From the NCBI GenBank assembly GCA_004794655.1, contig SMMW01000575.1, positions 7,202,501 to 7,266,500 of the forward strand: 64,000 nt of DNA, written 5' to 3'. Both the position numbers and the translations under genes were made by a program. Under the pieces are notes generated by a model. That model was not told where the DNA came from. It saw only the letters and a list, made by a program, of their open reading frames with translations, and did no database searches. The stretch comes from Marisa cornuarietis. Lineage: Eukaryota; Mollusca; Gastropoda; Architaenioglossa; Ampullariidae. Within the stretch, counting starts at the first letter, position 1, and each line of letters opens with the position of its first letter. This document shows positions 41,126-54,363 of the stretch, piece after piece.

Positions 41126-44100
41126 CTTATCGTTTATTCTGTGTGTTTGTTTGTTTGCCTTCCTGACTGCCATAGCTCTTTATTTCGTTCTTTCTCTCCT
41201 TTCTTTCACTTTGCTGCAATATCACCATATGTAATTATTACTGTCCAAGTTCATTAAGTCAACATTTCCAACACAGCAAGGAAATGAAAGAAGAAAGACA
41301 GCTCTCTCTATATATATATATATATGTCTAAATGTGTCTATATATGCAAGGAGAGACAGACAGAAAGACAGATGCTGAGGAAAAAGCGAAAATATACGAA
41401 GAAAGCGTGATACCAAGCAAAAACTACCATTTATTTTAATCTTTCGGGAAGTAAAGGATAAGCTTAGGTGGGAAACAAACGCAGTCACAAAGAACCTGAA
41501 GTACATAGAGTCGGCAGGAAAAATGAGGAAAGTTTGCCAGAGGCCATGAAAACAAAGACTGTAAACAGCATAGACGAAAGGAAAAGAAAAACGGTTGGAC
41601 ACAAATAACTAATGTAACACCCCGAGCTGCATGCGCCAAGGTCGTAATTTGAGGTCTTAGTGATGTAGTCCAGATCACTTTCTCCTGGTCTCTGGGTCTC
41701 GATGTCTCGATACCGGGCAGACAAATTACCTGCCCTAAGTGCACGGCAGTTGCCGCCACACAAGGCTGCCTTATTGAAGCATCGCCCCTCCCCTGACTGA
41801 CACTTTTCAACGCCGCCCTGGGCGGCCAGTGCCAGCATTCCCCGCGGCTGCATCAAAAGAAAACAAGACCGCCACGACGATCTGCCGCCAAGAAAATTGC
41901 ACACATTACCTCACATGCAGGGGGCCGAGCCAGAGGATAAGTAACAATAAAAAAGCGCAATAATAAAAAAAAATGTCCGACAGTCTCGAAAAGAGAACAC
42001 CTGCTGTTCCTTACCTGTTGGTAGCGTTGATTTTGTACGAAGAGTTTGAAAAGGCAATCAAGTCCAGACTCTTCCAGAAATTTGTAAAACAAAATCCGAT
42101 TTGCGACAACTGATGAGATAATTACTAGTAAATACTGCTATAATGGTTGTATACCTGAATTGCGTCACGACCCTAAAACACTGATCTGAGCTGACGATTA
42201 GCCCTACCATAGGTTTTACCTGCAACACGACTGATTGAGCTCGACTGCTGTGCTAAGGAACTGAATTGATCCAAAATGTGACACTATGTTAAATCTCTAT
42301 TACGGACTTTAAAAAATTTACAGTTTGTACTTTTAAATATATCCTCAAAGCAAAAAGGCTCGGCCTGGAGTAGCACTAACAACATTGGAAGCAAAATTGA
42401 ACTTTAGATCACTTTGACCCTTACTGACATCATTAAGTCACGGTCCAGATCGAGTGACAGCATGACTGACACCACGATTCACACTGACAGCATGACAATT
42501 CCAAACAGGAGTAAAACCCCTTCAGCAAAGTAAGCTGCAGCAGGCCTTCAGCGCGAGAGAAGGGGAATCTGCTGTCTGTCTCGTCCTGCCAGCAGACTAC
42601 CTTGTTGCCAGTTTAGCACTGCACCACCCGCCTGTCCTTCCACGTGCGCGTGGAAAAGGAGATCAAACACGGCGATGAAGCGATAGCACTCGTTCTGTTC
42701 CCCAACCCCTACAACTCCCAATCACTCACCAAACGTTCCACCACGACCAGCCCCAGCTCTCAAACCCTTACATGTACCTCCTGACGAACTCTGGATGAAC
42801 CCTTCCCCCACTACCACCATCAGTTGATGGATGAGGCAGTGGGAGTCGGGAAGATGGAGATGGTATGCCTGGCACCTGTTACTGTGTACTGAAAACAACG
42901 GAGAACTGACAGAATCTCCGACTGGTTCTGTTGTAAACTTTTCTTTTCTCTCCTTTCACACACCCCAACAAACAGTCGTGAACTGATCAGTTACTGCGCA
43001 TGTCAGTCATCACCAAACGATAGATACCAAACGTCCAAACGATACCTGGACGTTTCCGGAACAGCGGCGCAAGCGCTCTCCCAGCAGCACCTGCGGCTGA
43101 CGTTGTTGCTAGGGACGCGATGTCGCACAATCACTTCCGACTCAATGAGCAGACAAGCTCGACCGACGACTTGCCTTCCACTCATGGTGATCACACGATC
43201 GTTTCGTGATCACCAACGTCTTGTAACCACATCGTTAGCTCCTCGCTTTCAAGAAGGAAAAAAATAGTGTAGACGAAGGGAAAGAAAGAATACAATGTTA
43301 GATTCCGTAACCGACGGTAAAAGACAACAACGAAAATCTATTGATCTGACAGCCACGTTGAACTGGAAGTTGACCAGAAGCACTGGTCTCATCCTGACGG
43401 GGGAGAATGCAAGGATCTGACATAAAGACTCTGCGGTGTTCCTGTCACGTGAAGTGATTCTTGTAATCATTTGTTTTGGTTTAAGAGGAATAACATTACA
43501 CCATATTGTTACACATCAGGTATTTGCTAGGCTTCTTGTTCCTGATTCTAGTCGAAGGTGGGTGAGCAGAGAGAAAACAAACGAAACGGAGAGATACATA
43601 TAAGACAATTTGAAAGAAAGAAAGAATATTCTGTGGATGCGTGGAACCCTCTCCTTCCCTCATCACGGCCAGGGCTAGAGGAGGTCTGTGTATAAAAGTA
43701 CACAACGCACGGAGACTTTTCTACTACCCATCCGTCTCTCGTCTGTGTGGTAAACACCTTTCATTTCTTCATCCCACCCACCTTGAAGCTGGGCCAGTCT
43801 TGAGCTATAAGGAATCAAGCTTTCTGACTTGTAAATCCTACCACCTCTTCTCCTTGCTCATTAAGAGCTGCCATCACGATGACGCAAGCTGCCAAGGGTC
43901 TACTTTGCAGGAAGTCAGTTTTCTAATTACAAATTACTTACACATAAATGCGCACGCGCGCAAACACACACCACACACACACACACACACGCACTCTAAA
44001 CGCCAGCAACGTCTTAGCCAATCAAAGGCCAGCTTACTGCAGACGGAAAGAGAATGCCGGCTCAGATCAAAAGAACTATTTTGGACTTACTTGGACCATT

Positions 44101-44616
44101 TCCCCTCTCCCTCTATTTACGAGAAAGATGATAAAGATGATAAGGCCACTTTTGTTATTTCCGCAACCTTGTGTTTCCCTGAGGTGACGACTGCTTTGTA
44201 AGCTATATCAGACTACATCGGGTACGTGTTTCTTTGAGGTAGGGACATGCTCTTCTCGTGCGCTGTATCTAACCTACATCGGGTTTCTTTGAGGTGACGA
44301 CACACTGGTCTTGCAGATGGTGGTGGTAGTCATGCTATGATAGCGGTAACGGTGGAGATCACCGCTTCAGGAAATAAACCACAGCTACTCGAACATGATG
44401 AAATTTTATGAGCTTATTAATGTATAAGAAATTTTCGTAGAATATTGTAAATGGAAATAAGCGATTTTATTACATTGGAAATAAAGCTAACCCAGGGGTT
44501 TCTCTTCAACGGTGAAAGTTCTCTGCTTTATTACCTTCGGAATAAAACTCAAGATTCTTATTCTCCTTTGTTTCGTGCCAGATTTTAAACTCACTACTGT
44601 CTTAGGGATACGAAAA

Positions 44617-44619
<3 letters not shown>
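41126..44619. other. Upstream region of gene B, no gene recognised
   Basis: Should contain 5' UTR exons or promoter of gene B, but none could be fixed. (TA)n at 41310-41325 and short (CA)n at 43970-43990. Confidence 0.35.

Positions 44620-44667
<48 letters not shown>
44620..44667. repeat. (TG)24 microsatellite
   Basis: Uninterrupted run. Confidence 0.95.
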
Positions 44668-44669
<2 letters not shown>

Positions 44670-45596
44670 GTACGCGCGCGCGTTTTCCAAGTACTCAACA
44701 ACCCTAGGACCAGCAGATCAAACTAATGGGGGTATTGACGTCACTAACACAGTTACACGTCTGTGCACATGGCGTCTGTCCTTGTTCCTGATCATCCCCC
44801 TCTTCCCATACATAAATATACCGAAGAGGGTAAAAAAAACCGCCATAAAACCACTCTGCAAAGAGACACAGGGTATTTACGATAGACAAAAAAGAACCTG
44901 CCAGGAGGATTCGCCAGACCTTCCCAGCTGATCAGGGACTCGAGAGAGAGAGAGAGAGAGAGGGAGGGACCGGTGCTGGAATTCATGTAACCCACTAACA
45001 GCCTGTAACCTGTGACCTATGTACCACAGACAGATGGATCCATGGTGTGCACAGGATGCCCTATCGACTCTAGCAAGCTATATACCGTAAATGGCAAGCG
45101 CAACCAAGGAAAACAAGAAGGCGCAGGTTTGGTCGAATACCATCACATGCTAATCAAACATTACGAAAGTCCTTCTAAGAACAGTCGACTTAGCAGCTAA
45201 ACGCTCCCGCAGCACGAGTAATACCGACTGGCAAGCTCATGTCAGCTGCTCGCACGGAATACCTGATCCTTTGATCTGCAAATTCCTGCCGGCAGAGTCA
45301 CGAGGCAGGGCGAGGACAAATGTCAGGGCTGTGGTGACGTATTGACGTGCTGATCGCGTACCCGATGTCTACAGATGATGCTTTCTGAGCTTCCGCTTTC
45401 ATCCGCCATCAACAGCAAAAAATAAATAAATAAATAATAAAAAAGGAGAGCATCTTTATTATCCAGATTCAACAGGTGTGCTCCTTTTCTCGTTAAAAGA
45501 AAGAGTGCGCCTTTACGCGTCATTTCTGATAATGCAGGTGACAGCATAAACTCGCCTACCTGTGTGTGTGCGTGTGCGAGTAAGTGTCCATTTGCA

Positions 45597-45598
<2 letters not shown>

Positions 45599-45638
<40 letters not shown>
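45599..45638. repeat. (TG)20 microsatellite
   Basis: Uninterrupted run. Confidence 0.95.
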
Positions 45639-45640
<2 letters not shown>

Positions 45641-45960
45641 AGCTCAACATAGAAAAACAGGTGCAGCTGATCGTTTGCAGATATCGGTGCCGTGTCAAAC
45701 TGTTTTCACCTGAAGCAAAACGAGTCTCGACCTACGCGTACCTGCTGTCGAGATGTGACGTGTGCGCCATCGAGGTCACGTGGACTGTCGACGGACAAGA
45801 GGCACGTGCTTCAGCGAGGTGCTTGCTTCAATGAGTACTTGACGTCCTGTGTTAGCTTTCCGGGAGAGCCGGGTGTGAAATGTTTGTTTTAATGAAGCGT
45901 TTGAGGCAAATTACCTATCTACCTAGCTACGTGTTTATTTATCTATTTGGTAGATATGGA

Positions 45961-46252
45961 CCCAGCTGCACAACACATTTCTAATTTTAAACACTGTTAG
46001 GTCTTAAGCGAGTTAGATGATCACTTTGTTTTAATCGAAACACGGAGCACAACACAATATTATTTTATTATATATTTTAAAAACCTAAATTTGTGAAATG
46101 AAAAATGCTTAAGCCAGATTATCGTTACCCTCAGCACATCTTTGCATGGGCTTGTGCAGCGCACGTAAATGGCATAGAAGAGACTTTTGAAAAAAATCTA
46201 AATTTGCTCGTTGAGAACAGTTTTAAGTTTTAGAAACATGTTGTGCAACTAG
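45961..46252. mobile_element. MITE, copy 1
   Basis: About 292 bp. The left end CAGCTGCACAACACATTTCT and the inverse of the right end (TAGTTGCACAACATGTTTCT) form a terminal inverted repeat of roughly 32-38 bp. A second copy lies at 62235-62495. Non-coding. Superfamily not assigned because the target duplication is unclear. Confidence 0.75.
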
Positions 46253-47269
46253 TCTCTGGGCTTGTATTCTACCCGAGCTATCTACTACCCGCAGATAGCT
46301 GTTAAACCTCGTATTCGTGAACTTAGGGCAGGACTATCCCAGTTCATTCTACCCGCCGGTAATTTATGAAAGAACCCCACTTCCGATAACTTTCTCTTTT
46401 GCAGGTGAAGTATCGTGGTGATCGTGTTTGATTTAGTTCAACAAACATAGACACAACAGATTTATAATTAACTAATAAATTTGGAAAATATAATGGCACA
46501 GACCTTTTCGGTAGTACCGTTTATATGGAAGCTATAATCTGAGAGCAGCAGACGCCATTAAAAAATAATTATTTCTGTCGTCTAATACGTGTTCCAGGAA
46601 TATCATTTGCTCAGAATTAATAAATTCGACTTTCAAAAAATTCTTTGCCTACTTAATTTTTTTATTTCAATTAGTTTTTTTTAAGTTTTAGTTTTAGTTT
46701 CCCGCGCTTAGTTACATTTTAGTAAGTTGACCGCCTCACCCTCGGACCGAATCACGCATGCGCACTGACGTTTTTTCAAGAATTCCCGCCATGCAGGCAG
46801 GTTAAGTAACTTCGCTAAGTGCCTCATGAAAGATTGTTTGTAGGGGTAACCTAACCAGCTTGTTTCCTACCCACGTGAGGTAATTTTACCATGGGTAAGA
46901 AGGTGGCGCAGCAGCACATTAACACACGGAAGACATTCTGCAAGACGTTTAGTTAAACAAGGGGATTTGCGGTTTTTTTTTCATTTCAATGTTTTTTTGG
47001 TCATGGCTTACAATTATTTTTCGCACACAGTGTAATCACTTTCACCTACACATAACTTGTCTATGACCTAAACGCCTGCTAAAATTGTTCTTCTGAGCCA
47101 TTAACATTTTTATTCCCTCGACCATCTAGCCTGTTCGTGTAACCCACTAATATTTTACATCACTTTAACCGCTTCTAACGCCTAGTAACATAGCATGTAC
47201 TTTAATGAGCAATAGCATGCAGCTACTTCAACTGTAAACGGCTTTTGCAGCGATTGTCTTCAAAATCAC
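46253..47269. other. Intergenic sequence with possible promoter motifs
   Basis: At 46754-46795 there is cacgcatgcgcactgacg (NRF-1-like ACGCATGCGCA) followed by ttcccgcca (E2F-like). No transcript could be attached. Confidence 0.3.
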
Positions 47270-47660
47270 AAATAATGTATTAGTGTCACTCTACCCTCAA
47301 TGGTGTATTAATTTATAACAAATATTTTATTAGTGCCACCTTACTCTCGATGGTTTATTAGGTTATAACGACTATTGTATTTGTACTACTCTACCCTCAA
47401 CGGCCTATGAGCTTACCACAATTCTGAATATTGTGTGAGTTTATCACAATCACGAATATAGTATTAGTTTAACACCACCCTCAATGATGTATTTCTTAAC
47501 CATAATCCTGAATATTGTACAGTTTAACACCACCCTCTGTGCTGTACTAGTTTATAACAGTCCCGAACATTCTGAAGATTGTATAAGTTTTACACTATCC
47601 TTAATGTTGTATCAGTGTATAATAATTCTTAATGATATATTAGTTCAACCAATTAATCCA
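47270..47660. repeat. Degenerate long-period tandem repeat
   Basis: Units containing taccctcaatggtgtattag-tttataacaa recur at about 50-85 bp (47291, 47340, 47391, 47476, 47531, 47600). Confidence 0.55.
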
Positions 47661-50600
47661 CTATGAGCTGTGGGTATTTTTTTTCAACTACATTAATTTT
47701 CTTCCTCTACCCAGTTCACTGTTTGTGGTTTATCAAGCGATCACTAATCACGACAGTCTCCGTTTACAAAACAGACAAGGAAAAAAATTATTTCCGTTAG
47801 AAAGGCTATTCTGAGCGTTGCTTTTCTTAACTGACGAGCCCGTAAGAGCTATTTCCAGCAAAAGTGAAAAAAGTCACCATCGTTTACAACAGCAGGGTAA
47901 GACCATTTTGTGAATGTGACGCTGATGGTTAAAACGACATCTGCTTCTTAGCAGGTGCGGAGGGCAGAATGGTGATGTCATTCTAAGAAGCTATATTATA
48001 GATTCCCAATAAACACAACATGCTTCTCTCGCGCTACCTCCTGCTTGAACTCCCACCTTCCCACCACCACTACGACCTTGGCACGACTAAGGTCCTGGAA
48101 CCAGCCACGGTCGGGAGGAAACATACCGGTAGAGTATTCTCGCGGGATTCTCGGAATGAGGTGGGTGAGCAGAACCTGTGCTGGTGACTACTGAACGATC
48201 GTACCCTACGAACCCCAAGGGACAGATGGCTTAAAACTGTTCAAAGCTGGCGTTCGAAAGGCTGGTGGTTCACATCCCCAAGCAGACCAGCCGAAAAAGT
48301 GTAATTTATCTCCTTGTTCATACAGCTCTTTAGTACACGATCTTCGTTCCAGAGCCAGCCTGCGCATCACAGCGCACACCTCTGGTGCAAATGAGGAAGA
48401 GGTCAAATGTTAAGGGGGTAGAACGCATGCGTACATGTCCATAAAAAACCGGAAACGACCTGAAGTTAATTGTTGACTAACTCTTCTTCTAGTGGAATAA
48501 AAGCACTGTGACGGAAGCGTGCAATAAGAGACTGGGTGTGTGAAAGTTTCAATCTGGGTAAAGTCGTCTTAATCGAATGATCTTCCCTGCTGGAACTTGG
48601 TTCAGGTGGTTAAAGGTTCGATTTGGCTTTTCATTGATTGATAGTTCAGGTTCCGTTTTATAATTTTCCCAGACTCATAGCTAACATATTGAAGATGGCG
48701 GTTCCACTGTAAATGTGAATTATTTTACAGACAACTTTGTTGTAGCATTTCTTTTTGTTTAAGTGGTGAACGAACACAAATCATCAGCAGCGAGTGTCAC
48801 AGCCGTCTGTTCTTAACCAACAGGAACAGAGGGCGTTCCTCATCCTCGCTCAGGACCTTCCACTGTAGTTTCTGACTAGTACATAATTTATTTAATATTA
48901 TTAAAAATTAGTCTAGACGTGTTTAATGCTCACCTGACTGTAGATAGACATACTTCAACATGCATGCTCATTTTTCTACATGCCGCTACCTTTTTTGCAC
49001 TCTCGCAAATTACCACTGCGTCCTACGAGTATCATTGGTTCTATGTAACAGTCTTTTCTCGTCTCTTTTCATACCAAAGCTCATCATGTCAGATGCAAGT
49101 ATCGAGAAGAAGACATGATGTTCCCAGAGAATATCGCGAGAAACTTTGTCTACTCTGAGCCTAGTTTGCAATCTCAGTAGTGGGTTTGTTGGTCAGTAGG
49201 AACAAAGCTAAGATCGACGATGACTGCTGATCTTCCTGGAGCAGGTTCAGGACCGAGAAGGAAGGATCGCCAATTTAAGACAGGAATATTAAAAAAGCCG
49301 TAGGGAAAGCACAAAGGACATTCCATGAGGGTATCGTGTCAAGGTCCTGAAAGATAAAACACGACGACGACAGTGCAAACTGAAGGAAGAACAAAAATGC
49401 AGTAGCACTGCTGGACGTCAGGAAATGAGGAGACACACACACCATCGCCAGAACTGGGGCTGGCGGAGTCAAGAATATCGGCGATAAGCAGGGATTGGGC
49501 TTCAGTGAGCTTTCAGACCAAACGACCTCTTGGAGCGACATTTACCTTTCTGCCCTTTGAGAGCTCGTCATCCCCAGGCGAACACTGGTGCTTGGCTTAC
49601 ATCGACCGAGTGTTGGGGTGTGAGGACAGAATTACGGGCCTCGAGGCGTGGGCTCAAAAATCACAGGAGGGCAAGGATTACCCAAGCCCATGCGCCACCC
49701 TGTGCACGGAGGCGGCAACTCGAGACCGTCTTTGACACACTCTGTCGCAGAGGCTGACGCGCGCACGAGTGAACTCAAGGCCTGACCTTTCACCTCCGTT
49801 AGGTCAGAAAACATCGTCAAAAATACATCGAATGGAATGGCCTCGACACTGTTAACAACAGCCTTGAATAGCTCGCCAGTGAAGCACAACTGATCGCGAA
49901 ACAACCTCTGAAAAATAAAAACCTCGACGGTGGTGTGAGACCTTTCGTGTTGACGATGTAGATGAAGGAGGGAACAAAGCAGGTTAGACAGCCAGGAAGG
50001 AAGAAAAGGAGGAGTGTGGTAACAAACAAGCTGAGAGGACACGCGGGCTCATTACGCCAAAGGACAATGGGCGAGCGAATTAGAATTTTATCCCCCAGCG
50101 TGTCTGCCGAGTGCATGGATGCAGTTTTCTTCCACACGATCGCAGCGCCTCCACACGTGATACTGCGCATGCTGAGAAACATCCCTCCCCTTAAAAACAA
50201 ATAATAGCAACAACAATAAACCCTCCAAACAAACAAAGTGTTCTCCTGTGTACACCACCCATACGTAAGACCGCTGTCCTTCAGTACTCACCCTATCTGT
50301 GCATCTCTCTTTGTCTCCTCTCTACCCCCTAGTCCTCAGCCGGAAGCTTTCGTGCGCTGCCCTTTCCCCAGCACCCTGTCCCTCCAGGCGAAAGAAAACA
50401 ACTTCTTTCTAATTTAGTCACACCCGGTTAAAGACGCTTTCTGAAACTTTCAGAGCTAATCTTCTCAGCGGTCCTCAACTGTCTCCCTTTACTTTTTAAA
50501 TAGCCGGCCAACGTGTGAAAGTCTGTGTAGGTGTTTTCTAGTGTGTGTGTGTGTGCGCGCGCGCGCGTACATGTGTATATGTTTATAGGATTGTAATATA

Positions 50601-52179
50601 TACACAATTAGACATGCACATAAACAGAGGCGAAGGGAGACGAATCCATCGACATACTACCAACGTTTCCAATCATAAATATAACAAGTGCCATAATCGT
50701 CGTCGTCATCATCACAGTTATTACTTTGTTACGTTCCTCTTAATTTTAAACAATGGTGTGTCACTAGTCAACAAGATATCTTCTCTCAATGTTCTTAAAA
50801 TCTTAAAATCCTCTCCAAGTATCTAACCAGAAAACATTTCTCACCCACTTAAAGTAACAGCTATGTCGAAAAATGGACTCTGTGCGTTCAAAACACTCGC
50901 AAAAGCTTCTAAAGTAAAAAGCTCCCGGTGCGTTTTGCGATGACAAATTCAACAGCATGGAGTACCGTGACTAACATCTCGAGCAGACAGCCTTTCTTCG
51001 TTGTTCATTACAGCAAACACGTCAGGGGAAGTAAAGCCAGGAGTCCATGGTGGCTTCATGACCTCTGACATTAATCTACAGCATCGTCGAAGACACTGTC
51101 AAGTAGTGCCATAGGGGTACTTGATGATGGGTCAGGATGTTGCCAACAGCACTATTTTTAGACATGACCTCCTCCTTTCTTTTCTCTCTCTCTCTCTTTG
51201 TTGCTTTCATCCCCAACCGTAAAGATTTCTGGAAGGAAATAACGGAATATATGGTCTATGACAAGAATACATAAGAAGTTCATTTGCTGGGATAAGGTTG
51301 AGTAGGGAGATGTTAGAGACCTCACTTTTCTCGGGGCCAGCTTTACACGAGGGAGGTGCCCATCTCCTCTCCCTCTCTGTCACCTTCCCCACCCCTCTAT
51401 GGAGTCAGATACCCATTCCCGCCAGCTTCGGGTATCGAATCAGCTCGCCTCTCAGTTCGGACGCCATCACTCTAATTACTTGAAAATACGATATCCTGAA
51501 GGGGTGGGCCGGGGTAGCTAGATGCTTTACAAATGGTCTAGATGAACCCGCCGTCTCTAAGTCCAAGCCATCAGTCGACGTAGCACCCGTTCTTCAGAAG
51601 CGTAGAAGGGATGCGGTGCAATCTGTCCCAGGACAGACAGTACCAAGCAGGAGCGGAGGGAAGAGGGGACGAGGCACACAAGGACAATGGGCAACAAGAA
51701 AAAAGAAGAGCCGGAAACATTTCTTTGCAGTTTTCCGGCGGAGTGCGCGACCTTGCCAGTCGAGCAGGAGCAATCCAACGACCATTCGTTATTGCCCGCA
51801 ACCGTCGCCCATTTGTTACCGTCGACACTAAATTCCGCTCACGCTCTTTTCTTTCGTCCTCAGTTTACCCTCTCGCGCTGAGCAATCCGCCATTTTTCTT
51901 CGCACGCCCCCTAGCATGACAAGGGCAATAACCAGTATCTCTGCTGCTACCGAGTACACAGTCGGGTCGGCAGCGTTTTTAGATGCTTGTCGACTGCCGA
52001 GAGAAGCTGACCGGCTTCTGGAGCAAAGGACGTAAATCAGGCCACAGCTAGCATGGGTGCGTGTGAACGCTTACTTTCAGGGCCACACAACAGGCGGGAG
52101 GGTTGAGGGAGGGAGAGGCAAAGTGAGAACGAGAGAGAGAGAGTCACGGCACATCACTTCATCACTCTACGCCACACTA
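47661..52179. other. Intergenic or upstream sequence, no gene recognised
   Basis: Many short frames on both strands, none with a recognisable family or consistent splice context. A tRNA-like segment at 48225-48300 could be an old SINE. Confidence 0.35.
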
Positions 52180-52242
52180 TCACGTGAAACCACGTTGGCT
52201 TGCTACGTGACGTCACGTGAGCTTATCACGTGATGCCACGTG
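52180..52242. promoter_or_regulatory. E-box/CRE cluster
   Basis: Three palindromic TCACGTGA sites (52180-52187, 52213-52220, 52226-52233), a fourth CACGTG (52237-52242) and a CRE palindrome TGACGTCA (52208-52215) overlapping an E-box, all within 63 bp. bHLH-Zip (USF/MITF/TFE type) and CREB/ATF factors bind such sites. The target gene is unknown. Confidence 0.55.
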
Positions 52243-53456
52243 ACTTATTTATCAACAATCGACTCGACTGCGTGGCATGGAGCCAGAACTCGGCCAAGAA
52301 GCTGACCCAGGTCAGTAGGACTTGGCGACTTAGCACGATTTCCCGTGGTTTTAATCTCTCCTCCTTTTCTTCTCTTCAGACTCTCTCAACCGGCGTTCAT
52401 CCTACCCTCCCATTCCACGCAGTGACGACAATCGCGATGCTTAATGATGAAAGAGAGAGAGAGAGAGACAAGAGACGGCGCTTAAGAGGTGCGGTAGAGG
52501 GTTGGTTGACGAAAGCGTCAATGGCCGCTAGTCTAGACACCTTTATACAAGCCGCCATGTGTCCAAAGCCGATCTTTTTTTTTTTTGGTCGCGATCGAGG
52601 CCTCCAAAATCCCGGATGTCCCAGACTTGGCTGTCAATCGACCTTTTACTGGTCGCTCGATAAGGTGAGGCGAAGGCAATAGAGGAAGGATACGCAGAGG
52701 ATGGACGGAGAGAGCGGGCTGGAGAGATAAGGAGAGAAAGAGGCTCAGTTTGCCTAGTCTCTCTCTCTATCGGGGTACACACTCCACCCTCTGACGTGAA
52801 CGGCCTGCTAGCTGTCGCTTTCCTGCGCCGCGATACCATTACTAAAGTACATTGGCAACATGGTCAACGAAAAAAAAGCAAGAAATGTTCATTCTAGATA
52901 GAAATATAGTAGTAATGCCATGGTAATGTCATAGTAATACACAGAAGCGATGGCTTTGAAAGTTGTGTCTGTGTTATTACAAGCAAAGCTGTCCTCTATT
53001 TTCTGTGTCTGTCTTTTGTAAGCAACAACCGAGTAAATGTTTCCATGATCCAGACTATCGTCTCCTTTTGCTGCGATAAAACAGACTACCATCTTTCGAA
53101 TGTCCGAAGTAAGCTGGTAAAAAATGTAATGGGGCTTTTTAATCTGCAATTACCGTACCACTAGAGGCAAGTGTAGTTAATAGCCTCACATGAAACTACA
53201 ACACAACTATATGTACATTTATTGCAAACGCCTGGACAAACATAAATAAACTCCACATGACCATTAGAAACTAAGCATCACATATATAAGCCTTAGAACT
53301 CGAAACAACCCCGAAAACAGTCTACATCATGTTGTCACACACGAGTACATGCTTGTCAACAGTGTAAATGTAATTACATACACATGTACATGTTTATATG
53401 AGCGTGCATGTGTATATATGCCTTATGCGGGCACTTTTGCATAGATCTGCACTGTT

Positions 53457-53493
<37 letters not shown>

Positions 53494-54315
53494 GAGTGCA
53501 TTAAGAAATTGCAGATAAGTGTGCACAAGCGTTTAACCCCCTCATGGTCACTAACCCAAGAGAATGTGTCTCAAAAATTAAATGTTGGACCATGTATATT
53601 GTTGGTGAGTATGTGGTCACTGGATGAATAAAAAGCTCCACCATAGACACATGTTCGCAGGTATTAGCCAAACCTTTGCCACAGAAGTGACCCTGTGCGC
53701 GCAGACACACCACTCCATCCCCCCTACAGTCATATATATATATATACATACATACACACACATACACTGTACACACACACACACACACCAACACAACCGA
53801 ACCTATGTACACAGGAAATCATATACACATCACGCACACCAACACACACACACATGCACGTACGAGAACACACATAAATACATGTGAGCGCACATACAGG
53901 AACTGTTGGGTTGGCTCTACACACACAAGAGCGCATGGACGTATTTGCATGAACGTGTGAAACACAAAAAAGTCCTCCCTTAAGTAGATTTTCCTTCTTG
54001 TACATTACAAGCTCATGGCTTTAATAGGCGACGAATTCCTGGCAAGAACTAACTGCAGTAAAATCCTGGCCAACATTTTTCCCGCTCACAAACAAGCGTA
54101 GCTTCCATATTCCCAGCAAAGTCTGAGCCTTAAGAGAAGTTTGACCTGGCGGCACGAAAACATTTCCCACAGTCCTCTAATCTTATCTTCTGCTTGTTTT
54201 TTTTCCCTCTCCCAGCGTTTTGTTGACTTTGTTGCCTGGTTACATCATAATAATCCCAATAGCGGCTATGTGTGTTTGCAAATCGAACCAAGGGGATTAA
54301 CTACCAATCGGCATG

Positions 54316-54316
<1 letters not shown>
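52243..54316. other. Intergenic or upstream sequence
   Basis: GC-richer up to about 52850, so possibly part of a promoter. Then AT-rich with CA/TA microsatellites at 53459-53493 and 53734-53880. Confidence 0.35.

Positions 54317-54359
<43 letters not shown>
54317..54359. repeat. (TG)21 microsatellite
   Basis: Uninterrupted run. Confidence 0.95.

Positions 54360-54363
<4 letters not shown>

Noticed and set aside
48225..48300. tRNA gene on plus strand (TGGTGGTTCACATCCCC)
   Set aside because: No convincing cloverleaf or anticodon stem; at best an old SINE head.
49632..50042. 136-codon minus frame
   Set aside because: No recognisable family; overlapping frames of similar length on both strands.
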